DNA of 32,505 nucleotides, taken from the NCBI RefSeq assembly GCF_023035295.1, contig NZ_CP075095.1, positions 1-32,505 on the forward strand. Reading direction: 5' to 3'. Under the pieces are notes generated by a model, which searched no databases, had not been told where the DNA came from, and saw nothing but the letters and a program-made list of their open reading frames with translations. The translations under genes and the position numbers were made by a program. Positions 1 to 9,529 of the stretch are shown piece by piece (positions within the stretch are counted from its first letter, which is position 1; the number at the start of each line of letters is the position of its first letter). Source of the DNA: Borrelia coriaceae (lineage in GTDB: Bacteria; Spirochaetota; Spirochaetia; Borreliales; Borreliaceae).

Positions 1-22
1 TATATAATTTGTTTTTAGTACA
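1..22 (+). other. Left hairpin telomere sequence
   Basis: The first 22 bases match the inward reading of the opposite end at 20 of 22 positions. They begin TATATAA, continue TTGTT, and end with TTAGTACA at 15-22. This resembles the Borrelia telomere layout of an AT-rich tip followed by a TAGTATA-like 'box 3', with TAGTACA here. The tip would form half of the palindrome that ResT cuts and seals. Whether the closed hairpin is complete to the last base cannot be seen. Confidence 0.8.
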
Positions 23-48
23 TAAGTGTTTGGCTAATAATATTGCAC

Positions 49-215
49 AAAGTTGCCTCAAATAAACACAAAGTTGCTACATAAATATACATAGTTGTTG
101 CCAAAACAAACAAAGTTGACTTTCAAGATTTTTTATTTTTAAGAGTTGCCCCTAACATGAACAAAGTTTCCATAAAAATATATAAAAGTTGCATCTAAAA
201 TATACCAAAGTTGAC
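49..215 (+). repeat. Left subtelomeric phased 21-bp degenerate repeat array
   Basis: Eight copies of a short core, consensus AWAGTTGMY, read inward from the telomere. The G of the core lies at 52, 73, 94, 115, 145, 166, 188 and 210. Steps are therefore 21, 21, 21, 30, 21, 22 and 22 bp. Only the core is conserved; the 12-14 bases between cores vary. The same array, in mirror orientation, sits at the right end. Confidence 0.75.
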
Positions 216-868
216 ATTTTGCTATTATAGATAAATCTACTACTAACTCATTTAAAATAAATCCTAAAAGAATCATTGCTTTAGCTAAAAGCTACTTCTT
301 AATATCAAATAGTACAAATCTCAATAACAAAAATTTTTCTAGCTCTAGTACACAACAGATAACACTCTTTATAAGGTATAGTCAAATCAAATAATAATTT
401 ACAACTTTCATAATATTCTTTTATCAATTCTTAAATTATGATTAATAATAATTCTACAACATACATTGCAAACAAATACCCATAAAAATCTTTAATATAC
501 CTTAAAAAATCTTACTTGTTCTTTTTCATAAAAATCAAATTTTTTACTCTCAAGATCTATGATAGTACACATATTGATATTTTTTTGAACTAAAATTCAT
601 ACAACAATATACTAACTAAAAGTATACAATCGAATACAAATATATATACTAATTTACATTTAAAAAATTATTTATGAATAATATATAAATTTAAAGTAAA
701 CAAAATATTTACCACTATTTAAAAGATCTAAAAATCGCTGCAAAAAATATTTTTTCTTCTTTCTACTATACTAACCACCTCTGTACTATTCACTATTATT
801 CTTATAACTTGAAATCCTTCTCAGAATAACATCCATTAGTAGATATTCGTTCCCACAATACAAAATAC

Positions 869-897
869 TTCCAATTTACCACTTTTTACTGTATAAT
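869..897 (+). promoter_or_regulatory. Candidate promoter of bdr
   Basis: A perfect TATAAT lies at 892-897, preceded by a weak TTCCAA at 869-874 with a 17-bp spacer. It is 19 bases upstream of the bdr ATG, which has its own AAGGAG ribosome site. The -35 element is poor, so this rests mainly on the -10 box and its position. The stretch from 216 to 868 is AT-rich and I see no gene in it. Confidence 0.5.
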
Positions 898-916
898 TAT
901 ACTTAAGGAGACTATC

Positions 917-1549
917 ATGGCACTTCCTCAACCAATAATTACTCAACAAATGGTTATAGCCGAACTTACTAAAGCAGGCATTAATAAAGATATTGCTATT
1001 GATTTATCTTATAGGTACTATAGAAATGAGTTAACTTACAAAGACATTGAGTTTTTAAAAGAAAACTTTGACATAAAACTTGAAAAGGTTGAAGCACTGC
1101 TACAAGCAGAAATTCAGAGGGTTGAAGCAAGTTTACAGTCTGAAATTAAAGACCTTGATAATAAAATTGACAATAAATTCAATGAACTTGATAATAAAAT
1201 CAATACCGTTAGAAATGAATTAAAATCTGATATTAAAAACCTTGACAACAAAATTGACAACGTTGAGAATAACTTAAATAACAAAATTGACAATAAATTT
1301 AACGAGCTTGATAATAAAATTGACAATAAATTCAATGAACTTGACAATAAAATTGATAACGTTGAGAATAACTTAAATAATAAAATTGATACTGTTAGAA
1401 ATGAATTAAAATCATACGTTAGCAATGAAATCTCTATTGTTAGAAGAGATATATCCAACCTAGAGAAGAATAACAAGTGGATATTTGGTTTAACTTTTGC
1501 ATTATGGTTAACAATTCTCGGAGGATTTATAGCCTTAATACTTAAGTGA
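917..1549 (+). CDS. bdr: Bdr (Borrelia direct repeat) protein
   Basis: A 210-residue Bdr-family protein. The N-terminal part has the typical AGINKDIAIDLSYRYY and NELTYKDIEFLKENF segments (about residues 20-50). The middle, about 70-160, is built from repeats of KIDNKFNELD and KIDNVENNLN, predicted to form a long coiled coil. The C-terminal 22 residues (WIFGLTFALWLTILGG...) form one membrane anchor ending in a Lys. Bdr proteins are inner-membrane proteins of unknown function, found on many Borrelia plasmids with variable repeat number. The start is supported by AAGGAG seven bases upstream of the ATG. The gene stands alone, reading away from the left telomere. Copy number of the central repeat is likely to vary between strains. 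Confidence 0.93.
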   Translation: MALPQPIITQQMVIAELTKAGINKDIAIDLSYRYYRNELTYKDIEFLKENFDIKLEKVEALLQAEIQRVEASLQSEIKDLDNKIDNKFNELDNKINTVRNELKSDIKNLDNKIDNVENNLNNKIDNKFNELDNKIDNKFNELDNKIDNVENNLNNKIDTVRNELKSYVSNEISIVRRDISNLEKNNKWIFGLTFALWLTILGGFIALILK

Positions 1550-1597
1550 ATTACTCAAGTTCTATAACCTTTGGTCATAAACTAGCAATTCACTTAA
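1542..1597 (+). terminator. Inverted repeat at the end of bdr, possible terminator
   Basis: Perfect 11-base arms (TTAAGTGAATT at 1542-1552 and its complement at 1587-1597) are separated by 34 bases and include the bdr stop codon. There is no T-run after the second arm, so this may be a 3' stabilising hairpin rather than a classical terminator. Confidence 0.4.
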
Positions 1598-1615
1598 ATC
1601 ATAATAGCATCAACT

Positions 1616-2006
1616 CTACGCAATTGTTATCTTACCCTTCTTAAATCCTTTACTTTGCTTCCCTTGTAACCTTTCAAAAGGTACTTCCCTTTCATCAACA
1701 GGTTCAATGCCACCAAACCTTACCTTTACTATCAACAGACTCCCTTTCCAAACTACCAAGAAATAATTCCTTATAATCCTCAAAAATCATATCCAAAATA
1801 TTACTCATCAAAGCACCTTGGATTGTTTCACATTCATAATTATCACCAACTCTATTAATTGTAATTCCATGACTAGAGCTATATTTCTTTCTTACCCAAT
1901 CCTTAAGATATGCATATACATACTCATAGTCAATATCTTCAGAACTAAGTATTGGAAAGTTAATTATTTTCTTATCTGTCCTTTTAGATTATACTTCACG
2001 GCTCAT
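1616..2006 (-). pseudogene. Decayed plasmid gene with one stop and one frameshift
   Basis: Reading leftward from an ATG at 2006 gives MSREV, then an in-frame TAA. The frame then stays open for about 80 codons, including YEYVYAYLKDWVRKKY and MSNILDMIFEDYKELF. Around 1705 the frame is lost in VDSKGKVWWH and resumes one base shifted as FGGIEPVDEREVPFERLQ, ending at a TAG at 1616-1618. The composition and continuous sense of the segments point to a former gene of about 130 codons. I do not recognise the family; a plasmid or prophage protein typical of Borrelia is possible. It lies directly downstream of the maintenance-type gene on the same strand. There is no ribosome site of note at the ATG. 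Confidence 0.55.
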
Positions 2007-2069
2007 GTAAGTATTCCAAAATCTATGCCTTTTTATATAACCTTTTTACTAAATATTTCAAATTAAATC

Positions 2070-3479
2070 TCATTTACTCTCCTTTTCTTTTAAATTATCA
2101 TTTTGGCCTATATCTTCAATCATTATTCCTAAATTCAGCATACTCATACCCTTAGTAGTTTTAAATCCTCCAAAATCATCTCTAATTGCAAATTTAACCA
2201 TAGAATCCTCATTTGAACTAGCACATATCATGTTATCCTTCCCATTATTTGATATACCCAACTCAACACACCTTTCCTTACTCCTTTCCAAAGTAGCAAG
2301 CATGCTTTCTCTAGCTTTCTTTTTTAAATTCAATTCTTCTTCTCTAGCCTTTCTAAGTCGCTCTTCTCTTTCTTTTGCTTCTATTTCAAATAACCCAGTT
2401 AAATATTTTTGAAGCCTATCAGCTTCTCGTTTTCTTTCCTCTTCTCTTTCTTTTGCTTTTTCTATCTCTTTTTCTTTTAATTCTTCTACATTTAACTGCT
2501 CATTAGCCCTTTTCTCCTTAACAACAGATGCTTTTTTAATTCCTATTCGTAAATTTTCTCCATAAGTCGATTTGACGGCACAATTACTCTTGTACTTATT
2601 GGGATACCAATCCCTAAACCTACCTTCCCAAATAAGATCATAATCGCTAATAACTCCATCACTACGCTTCATCATCATCCAAATCTTATACTTGTACCTA
2701 TTACCAAACTGCTTTAAGAAATGTTCTAAAATATCTTCGATGTAATATTCACCTTGGTACTCATCTATTGCAGTCTCTAGATTGATTAGGGCATTGATAT
2801 ACGTTGCATCGTTGTTACTGTATTCTTTTATTTGTTTTAGATAATTTTTACTGATTTTATGTTCACAAGTTAGCCTTGTCTCTATATCATTCCTTTTGAA
2901 TCTACACTCTTCTTTTTTTAGTTTACTTGAATTAGTATTCTTAAGAAGCAATTCTTTAGAATTCTTATTATTGCTTATATTAGCTTTATTATTAAAAGCA
3001 TGAGGGGCAACACGATGCGACATTACACTTTTATTTGGGTCATCTATTTCAGACAGGATTCCAAATTTTTTAAGGTTTGTGTAATTAAAATTGCCTTCTT
3101 CTAATGAGTCATCAAAATTACCAACAATTTTTTTATCACTTAAACTATCTTTTAGTAAATGTAAAAGGTATTTAGAAATTATGTCTTTATGTAAATGTGC
3201 TAATTGCATATTTTGTTTATAAAAAGACATGCTGCCCTTATTCTCACCAAATCTTAGAATTTTAGATTCTAAGAGACCCATTTCATTTAATAACTTTATA
3301 TCTCTTTCAATTGTTCGTTTACATACTGTCTTCTGTCCATCATTTTTCAGTAGCTTGATTACTATGTTGTATATATCACGTGCTGAGTAGTCTTCTACTC
3401 CACACGACTTCTTGTATTTTGCATTCTTAATTGCTATTATCCAGTAGATTTTATACAAGCGCAGCTTGCGTCTTAACAT
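2070..3479 (-). CDS. Orphan PF57/62-type plasmid maintenance protein
   Basis: A 469-residue relative of the Borrelia PF57/62 (ORF-A) replication and maintenance family. Residues about 1-95 align with the 22161-23084 protein: RRKLRLYKIYWII against DRRLKVFWVIQ, then KRTIERDIKLLNEMGLLESK against KRTIQSDIKNFEEIGLLKTN, a winged-helix-like region. The centre is basic. Residues about 310-400 are highly charged (KEKEIEKAKEREEERKREAD), probably a coiled coil. Unlike the set near 22-25 kb it has no PF50, PF32 or PF49 neighbours; a decayed gene follows it. No clear ribosome site precedes the ATG. The frame remains open upstream to about 3608, but without a conventional start codon. It may be a relic or second replicon gene captured from another plasmid, or still be active as a DNA-binding protein. 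Confidence 0.75.
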   Translation of the reverse strand: MLRRKLRLYKIYWIIAIKNAKYKKSCGVEDYSARDIYNIVIKLLKNDGQKTVCKRTIERDIKLLNEMGLLESKILRFGENKGSMSFYKQNMQLAHLHKDIISKYLLHLLKDSLSDKKIVGNFDDSLEEGNFNYTNLKKFGILSEIDDPNKSVMSHRVAPHAFNNKANISNNKNSKELLLKNTNSSKLKKEECRFKRNDIETRLTCEHKISKNYLKQIKEYSNNDATYINALINLETAIDEYQGEYYIEDILEHFLKQFGNRYKYKIWMMMKRSDGVISDYDLIWEGRFRDWYPNKYKSNCAVKSTYGENLRIGIKKASVVKEKRANEQLNVEELKEKEIEKAKEREEERKREADRLQKYLTGLFEIEAKEREERLRKAREEELNLKKKARESMLATLERSKERCVELGISNNGKDNMICASSNEDSMVKFAIRDDFGGFKTTKGMSMLNLGIMIEDIGQNDNLKEKESK

Positions 3480-3722
3480 TCTGTTGATTTGATATCTAAC
3501 TTGAGATACACGAATAAATTTAATATCAGCAGATGTTTTATCTTTATTTAATGCTACAAGAGATTTTAGTATTGACTTTACTTGGCTTTTGGTATCATTT
3601 GAATTGAAAAAATTTTTTTATATTTTGTTAAAACGTCCATACGTTTTGTACCTTGAATCCAAAATTAAATTTTCAATTCGAAATCTTTGGTATTGTTAAG
3701 CACAATCAAATAATATTACCTG

Positions 3723-5177
3723 CTACTTATTTTCTAACACATCATGCGTATGAGATTCTCTTAAAGAAGCAGGGCTTATTCTTACAAATTTAGCGTTTAT
3801 CTTTAATTCTAATATTGTGCCCACTCCCAAATAACCCATTCCAGACATCAAACCTCCCTTTAATTGGAATATAATGTCTTTTAATTTCCCAGCATAAGGA
3901 ACCATGCCTTCAATACCTTCAGGAATCAATTTACCAGAAGACTCTTCATTTTCAAGTTGGAAATACCTCGATTTAGAACCTCTAGCCATAGCAGCAAGAG
4001 AACCCATCCCAACATAAACTTTAAATTTCTTTCCATTATACATTATTTCTTCTGAAGGAGACTCATAAGCACCAGCAAAGAGATTGCCCAACATTACACT
4101 ATCAGCTCCTGCTGCAATTGCTTTAACTATATCTCCTGAGAATCTAATTCCACCATCCGCAATAACACAAGTATTTGTATGTTTACAAGCTTCAAAAACA
4201 TCATGAATGGCAGTCAATTGCGGTACCCCAACTCCTGCAACTATTCTCGTAGTACATATGCTTCCTGGACCTATTCCTACTTTCACACAATCTACTCCTA
4301 AATCAATTAAATCAAAAGCTGCTTCCTTAGTCACTATATTACCCGCAATGAGGTCCAAATTTGGGTACTTATTTTTAATTTTCCTTGCAAGCTCAAGTAC
4401 TCTCGTAGAATGTCCATGCGCAGAATCAATCGCAATGACATCAACATCCGCCTTTACTAATTCCTCAACACGCTCTAAAGCATCAACATCAGTAGAAACA
4501 GCCGCACCCACTCGTAATCTATTCTTTGCATCTTTACATGCATTAGGAAAATACTCTTGATGTTCCACATGATCTATGTCTTTGCAAGTTATTAATCCTC
4601 TTAAATTATGAGCCTCATCAACAATAAGTAGCTTTTCTATCTTATGTTTAAACAAAATTTCCTTAGCCTCTGTTAACGTTATATCTTCTTTTGCTGTAAT
4701 TAATTTTTTAGTCATTGCACTCATTACGGGGACATTATTATCTGTAATATATTTAATGTCTCTATTAGTTACTAGACCCAATATTTTCCCTGCTCTATCC
4801 GTAACAGGCAATGCAGAGATCTTATGTTGTGCAATCAATATCTTAGCTTCTTGTATATTTGCATTCTCATCTATAGTAATAGGATTCCTGACAATTCCAG
4901 TACGATGGTAGCCTTTTACTAACTCTACTTCTTTTCTTTGAGCTTCAATTGGAAAATTTTTATGTATAATGCCCATTCCACCTTCTTTAGCCATAGCTAT
5001 TGCCATTCGACTTTCTGTAACTGTATCCATAGCTGAGCTTAAAAAAGGTATATTTAAAGATATATTTTTTGTTAACTTTGTTCGCAAATCAACATCACTA
5101 GGTAATACAGATGATTTTCTAGGAATTAAAGAAACATCATCAAACGTCAAAGCTTCTTTCACGATTTTCTCTACCAA
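3723..5177 (-). CDS. guaB: Inosine-5'-monophosphate dehydrogenase
   Basis: IMP dehydrogenase, which oxidises IMP to XMP with NAD+ in GTP synthesis. It is 484 residues, a standard full length. A TIM barrel is interrupted by two CBS domains at about 94-205 ([40 protein letters not shown]). The catalytic loop [10 protein letters not shown] carries Cys308, Asp251 is in IAIDSAHGH, and the flap has Arg404-Tyr405. The start is TTG at 5177: AAGGAG lies six bases upstream and no ATG fits. It follows guaA by 19 bases, so the two are co-transcribed. My recollection is that the B. burgdorferi cp26 enzyme is shorter, with its CBS region largely absent, so the intact CBS pair here would differ; this needs an alignment. 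Confidence 0.97.
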   Translation of the reverse strand: MVEKIVKEALTFDDVSLIPRKSSVLPSDVDLRTKLTKNISLNIPFLSSAMDTVTESRMAIAMAKEGGMGIIHKNFPIEAQRKEVELVKGYHRTGIVRNPITIDENANIQEAKILIAQHKISALPVTDRAGKILGLVTNRDIKYITDNNVPVMSAMTKKLITAKEDITLTEAKEILFKHKIEKLLIVDEAHNLRGLITCKDIDHVEHQEYFPNACKDAKNRLRVGAAVSTDVDALERVEELVKADVDVIAIDSAHGHSTRVLELARKIKNKYPNLDLIAGNIVTKEAAFDLIDLGVDCVKVGIGPGSICTTRIVAGVGVPQLTAIHDVFEACKHTNTCVIADGGIRFSGDIVKAIAAGADSVMLGNLFAGAYESPSEEIMYNGKKFKVYVGMGSLAAMARGSKSRYFQLENEESSGKLIPEGIEGMVPYAGKLKDIIFQLKGGLMSGMGYLGVGTILELKINAKFVRISPASLRESHTHDVLENK

Positions 5178-5196
5178 CAGATTCTCCTTATTTTCA

Positions 5197-6735
5197 TTAT
5201 TCCCATTCTACTGTAGCTGGGGGCTTAGAAGAAATATCATAACAAACTCTATTTATACCTCTAACCTCATTAATTATTCTTGAAGAAACCTTCCTTAAAA
5301 AATCATAAGGCAATTCAACCCAATTAGCAGTCATAAAATCTAGAGTATTAACACACCTAATAACAGCTGTATACTCATACGTCCTATTATCTCCCATAAC
5401 TCCAACAGATTTTACAGGCAACAACACCACAAATGCTTGTCTTATATTATAATATAAATTATTTGCCAAAAGCTCTTCTACTAAAATACTATCAGCTTCC
5501 TGTAAAATATTAATTTTTTCCTGAGTGATCTTACCAATTATTCTTATTGACAATCCTGGCCCTGGAAATGGATGTCTATAAAGAACATTCTCTTCAACCC
5601 CTAATTGAATTCCCAATTGAACTACTTCGTCCTTAAAAAGCTCTCTTAATGGCTCTAAAAGTTTTAATTTAATCTTCTCCGGAAGTCCCCCCACATTATG
5701 ATGTGATTTGATATGTGATGAAAAACCATTATTGCCCGACTTAGACTCAATGACATCTGAATAAATAGTGCCTTGAGCAAAAAACTCAACACGCTCTTCT
5801 TCCAAAGCTACTTTTTCAAAAATATCTACAAATGTTTGTCCTATGACTTTTCTTTTCTCTTCAGGTTCTTCAATATTGTCCAAATTATTCAAAAATATTG
5901 AAGAAGCATTAACATGTTTTATGTTTAAATTGTAATGTCTACTAAGTTCTAATATTTCATGAACTTCATTTTTGCGTAACAAACCAGTATCGATAAAAAC
6001 ACAGATTAAATTACTTTTTATTGCCTTATTAACAAGTAAAGCACATACTAAAGAATCTGTTCCACCAGAAAGTCCTAAAATTACTTTTTTATCACCTACT
6101 TGAAGTTTTATTTTTTCAACAAAATCGTATACGCTAGCACTTAAATTCCAATTAACCCGAGCTTGACAAATTTTAAAAACAAAATTTTTAAGTATTTGAT
6201 TTCCAACCTCTGAACAAGTGGCTTCTGGATGAAATTGTAAGCCATAAATTTTTTTCTCTTCACTAAATACGGCTGCAATACAAGTTTTGGTAGAAGCTAT
6301 TTGTTTGAAATTACTTGGAACCTTTTCAATATTATCTCCATGACTCATCATTACTTTCAACTTACCAGAAAGCCCTAAAAACAAATTAGACCGATTATCT
6401 TCTATAAAAAGTTCAGTATCACCAAATTCTTGCTTATCGCATTTAGAAATTACGCCTCCAAACAATTTAATAACAAGTTGCATTCCATAACATATTCCTA
6501 AAATAGGAATACCTAATTTAAAAATTTCAATATCCACAGTAGGAGCTCCCTCTAGATAAACAGAAGCAGGACCTCCACTTAAAATTATCCCAACAGGATG
6601 CATATCCTTAATCTCTTGTGCAGAAACAGAATATGTAATGATTCTTGTATAAAAACCTATCTCTCTAATTTTTTTCGCAATCAATTGACTATACTGCGAG
6701 CCAAAATCTAATATAATTACTGCATCATTGTCCAT
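5197..6735 (-). CDS. guaA: GMP synthase (glutamine-hydrolysing)
   Basis: Converts XMP to GMP using ATP and glutamine. The 512 residues hold, in order, a class I glutamine amidotransferase domain (1-190) with nucleophile Cys82 in GICYGMQL and His169/Glu171 in QFHPEA; an ATP pyrophosphatase domain with P-loop SGGTDS at 223-228; and the C-terminal dimerisation domain ending ISSKPPATVEWE. Many family members have SGGVDS, so Thr226 is a mild variant. AAGGAA precedes the ATG. It is the first gene of the guaA-guaB pair. Borrelia lacks de novo purine synthesis, so with the permease at 10124-11479 this forms the salvage route from hypoxanthine to guanine nucleotides. The 300 bases upstream (6736-7035) show no gene. 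Confidence 0.97.
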   Translation of the reverse strand: MDNDAVIILDFGSQYSQLIAKKIREIGFYTRIITYSVSAQEIKDMHPVGIILSGGPASVYLEGAPTVDIEIFKLGIPILGICYGMQLVIKLFGGVISKCDKQEFGDTELFIEDNRSNLFLGLSGKLKVMMSHGDNIEKVPSNFKQIASTKTCIAAVFSEEKKIYGLQFHPEATCSEVGNQILKNFVFKICQARVNWNLSASVYDFVEKIKLQVGDKKVILGLSGGTDSLVCALLVNKAIKSNLICVFIDTGLLRKNEVHEILELSRHYNLNIKHVNASSIFLNNLDNIEEPEEKRKVIGQTFVDIFEKVALEEERVEFFAQGTIYSDVIESKSGNNGFSSHIKSHHNVGGLPEKIKLKLLEPLRELFKDEVVQLGIQLGVEENVLYRHPFPGPGLSIRIIGKITQEKINILQEADSILVEELLANNLYYNIRQAFVVLLPVKSVGVMGDNRTYEYTAVIRCVNTLDFMTANWVELPYDFLRKVSSRIINEVRGINRVCYDISSKPPATVEWE

Positions 6736-7035
6736 GATAAATTCCTTAAAAAATAGTTGCTACTCATAATATTGAAAAAAACAAGCTTAGAAACCCAACT
6801 AACCGCTTATGCAAGCCTCTAACAAGATAAGAAAAATTTATAACTATCATCCTTGAACAATTTATAAGCACGAACACACTTTCCTAATCAATCCAATACG
6901 CCAAATACACAAATTAATCCGAACAATAGTGATTAATCTACCAAATTAAGTTCCCAATATTCTGTCAACAAATAACTTCATGCTAATTAACTTAAACAAC
7001 AAGTTTACCACTAATCATACTAAATGGTCTATTAA

Positions 7036-7839
7036 CTACATTAATCTCAAGATTTCCTGTACCATTTTAGCTGCATTCACCTTTGCCAATTTAAGGAATT
7101 CACTATATTCAACTTCATTACCCTCATGGTTTACAATATCAGATATAGCTCTAACAACTATAAAAGGAACATTAAAGATATGAGCAACATGTCCCAATGC
7201 TCCACCTTCCATCTCTACTGCTACTACATCTTCAAAATTTGAAACAATCTTTGCCATATAAGATGGATCAATAAATTGATCTCCTGTCAATATTAATCCT
7301 GCATATCCATTAAAATCTTTAAGTCTTGTTTTAATCACTTTTAATGCCTTTTCAAGCAAATTTCTATCGCTACTAAATCTTTGAGGAAACTCTGGGATCT
7401 GTCCTACTTTATACCCAAATTTAACCAAATCAAAATCATGATAAGCTACTTCTGAAGATACTACTACATCTCCTAACTTAAGATTAGGCATCTTAGAACC
7501 AATAACACCACCAGCAACACCACAATTAATTATATGACTTATCTTATACTTTGACAAAAGATAACTGGTCCATAAACCTGTATTTACCTTGCCAATCCCC
7601 ACAACAGCAGAAATAACATTGCGATTAAATATTTTACCTTTAATAATTTTTTTATTAATCCCATAATCCTTCAATACTATTTCTTCCTTAGGAGACATAA
7701 GCTTATTCAGCTCCTCAGCTTCTGAAGCTAGAGCAAATATCACCAAAACACTGCTATTTTTACTAAAAACAGCATACCCATTAGAACAAACTAATAAAAA
7801 GATTAATAACGTTACAAACGAACATTTATGATGAAACAT
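7036..7839 (-). CDS. 5'-methylthioadenosine/S-adenosylhomocysteine nucleosidase with signal peptide
   Basis: Cleaves MTA, SAH or 5'-deoxyadenosine, releasing adenine. From the ATG at 7839 it has 267 residues; GGAGGGGG lies nine bases upstream, which favours this start over the one 14 codons earlier. The enzyme core starts near residue 30. The active-site acids expected for MTAN are visible: Glu40 in ALASEAEEL, Glu211 in AVEMEGGA and Asp234 in AISDIVN, plus NCGVAGG at 105-111. In front is a hydrophobic signal segment (FVTLLIFLLVCSNGYA), so the protein is probably exported; LLVC could be a loose lipobox or YAVFS a signal-peptidase site. Lyme Borrelia also carry a plasmid-borne MTAN besides chromosomal copies. 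It is separate from guaA. Confidence 0.92.
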   Translation of the reverse strand: MFHHKCSFVTLLIFLLVCSNGYAVFSKNSSVLVIFALASEAEELNKLMSPKEEIVLKDYGINKKIIKGKIFNRNVISAVVGIGKVNTGLWTSYLLSKYKISHIINCGVAGGVIGSKMPNLKLGDVVVSSEVAYHDFDLVKFGYKVGQIPEFPQRFSSDRNLLEKALKVIKTRLKDFNGYAGLILTGDQFIDPSYMAKIVSNFEDVVAVEMEGGALGHVAHIFNVPFIVVRAISDIVNHEGNEVEYSEFLKLAKVNAAKMVQEILRLM

Positions 7840-8728
7840 CAATTCGAACCCCCTCCATTGCTTAAAAATAGTTATTATCAATTGTAATAATTAACACCTT
7901 TTCCCTATTTTTCAACAAAAATCTATAAGTAATATATTACTTATTAAAAATAAAGAATTTTATTACTTATTCCTTAAAATAAAAGTTTCATTGATACAAT
8001 CATCATAACAAAATATTAGTAGGTTTTATAAAAAATTGCGAAATTGAAAATGGCACTATTGAAAGAACGGTTACTCACAACTTTCACAATATTGTAATTC
8101 TTAGTATGAGTAATGAATATTTATACAGAATAGCAAATCTTATTATCAAAAATAAAAGAAGTTTATGAGCCTCAAATAACCAAGATAACTTAACGTTAAA
8201 TCTACCTTATGGATTTTATGAATATATAATTTTTGTAAGGATGTTTTAAGTACTAATTTAGATTTTCAATTAATAGCCCCATCTTTAATATCATTAATGA
8301 CAATTCCTTATTTGAACTTATTTAAAAATAAATGATAAAAAATTGTTTGACGTTGACTCCTTTTCTTCTTCTTGAAAAGAATTAATACATCAAAAACTGA
8401 CAATTCTTATTTCTGTACTATTAAGTTATGTCCACTGATAATTAAATTACCCTTTATAACTAAATAATTGCATAGATAAAACTAAACATTTCAATAAAAC
8501 TAGAAAAAATCCACATATAACATTAAACTTCTCAGATAATTTTTTAATTACTTCAATACCCCTTTAAAAGGAAAGACACAATATTTATACAAATATTATG
8601 TTTACCGGCTAAAATCTTTATATAAAGAATAACAAAAAAAGTGAGATATACAACCCCTATATTAATCTTGACAAAATAATTTCATAAATCCAACAAGGAT
8701 GACAAGTTATAACTCTTAGCCTAAAACA
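7840..8728. other. Noncoding or decayed stretch
   Basis: No intact gene is visible in about 890 bases. A plus-strand frame without a start codon runs from 7995 to 8168 (57 codons, containing CEIENGTIERTVTHNFHNIV and YLYRIANLIIKN). Further fragments follow near 8205-8335 (LPYGFYEYIIF; STNLDFQLIAPSLISLMTIP). These look like remains of a coding sequence, but I cannot assign a family. Confidence 0.35.
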
Positions 8729-9529
8729 TTAGATTATCAACTTCAAAAGAACATCTACCAATATTCCCACTTTTTCCATTTCCCCCATTAAAAATTTAAA
8801 TCGCTGATTAATAAAATGATTAAATTCTTCTAACATAAATTCTGTTCCTTTAAAATTTCCATTAATAAAATTAATAAGTTCATTTATTCTATCATTCCAT
8901 GCTTCTCTTAAAGACAAAATCCATTCAAGATTTGATTTAATATAATTTAAATCCTTAATAGACATAGTCATCAATATATTTCTTTTAAGATTCATATTCT
9001 CAATTAAAGACTCAAGCTTTAACTGATACGCACAAGATACCACACTAAAAATACAGTTTAAAAGATTAATAACACTATCCAAACTTATTTTAGCAAAAAA
9101 CATTCCTAGCTTTTTAAGTCTATTTTCATTATAATCAAGTGATATATAAAATCTTCTTCTATAGATTTTGGCACATTTAGGGTCAGGACACACTAGAACA
9201 AACTTACCGTCTCTAGATATAATGTAACTAAAAGGTAAACCATAAAAATCACGGGGTTCTCTCATGATTTTTAATTCAGAAAAGCTTATCTTGTCAATTT
9301 CCCTAGCTATCAAATTAACTATTTCTAATCTCAAATTAAAAACTACTTCATATAAAGAAATTTCTTTCTTTCCTTTTCCCGTAACAACATCATTTTTGGA
9401 TTTTTTAACTTTAACAATCTTTGAAATATACCCTTTATCTACTTTAGAAATATCATTCTTATGTCCATTGAAATCACAAGATATTAATAGTAAACTGACA
9501 ATTGACAAGACAAACAAATATCTCTTCAT
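8729..9529 (-). CDS. Helical lipoprotein, function unknown
   Basis: A 266-residue predicted lipoprotein. The start is placed at the ATG at 9529 because AGGGGAA lies just upstream and because it begins a good signal peptide, MKRYLFVLSIVSLLLISC, with lipid-bearing Cys18. The mature protein is basic near its N-terminus and then largely helical, ending in a hydrophobic stretch (EKVGILVDVLLKLII). A CPDPKC motif lies near the middle. It occupies the place between guaA and the purine permease where, as I recall, Lyme Borrelia carry ospC. Nothing I can see resembles OspC or Vsp. It is isolated, with long A-rich gaps on both sides. No function can be assigned beyond surface or periplasmic lipoprotein. 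Confidence 0.8.
   Translation of the reverse strand: MKRYLFVLSIVSLLLISCDFNGHKNDISKVDKGYISKIVKVKKSKNDVVTGKGKKEISLYEVVFNLRLEIVNLIAREIDKISFSELKIMREPRDFYGLPFSYIISRDGKFVLVCPDPKCAKIYRRRFYISLDYNENRLKKLGMFFAKISLDSVINLLNCIFSVVSCAYQLKLESLIENMNLKRNILMTMSIKDLNYIKSNLEWILSLREAWNDRINELINFINGNFKGTEFMLEEFNHFINQRFKFLMGEMEKVGILVDVLLKLII

Noticed and set aside
49..215. Repeat array as a CRISPR
   Set aside because: Only about seven bases are conserved, the period is 21 bp, and no cas genes are present.
1114..1476. Open frame antisense to bdr
   Set aside because: A shadow of the repetitive bdr coding sequence, Leu/Ser-rich, with no start signals.
1818..2066. Plus-strand open frame of 82 codons
   Set aside because: It lies antisense to the better-supported decayed gene at 1616-2006, has an unlikely composition and no ribosome site.
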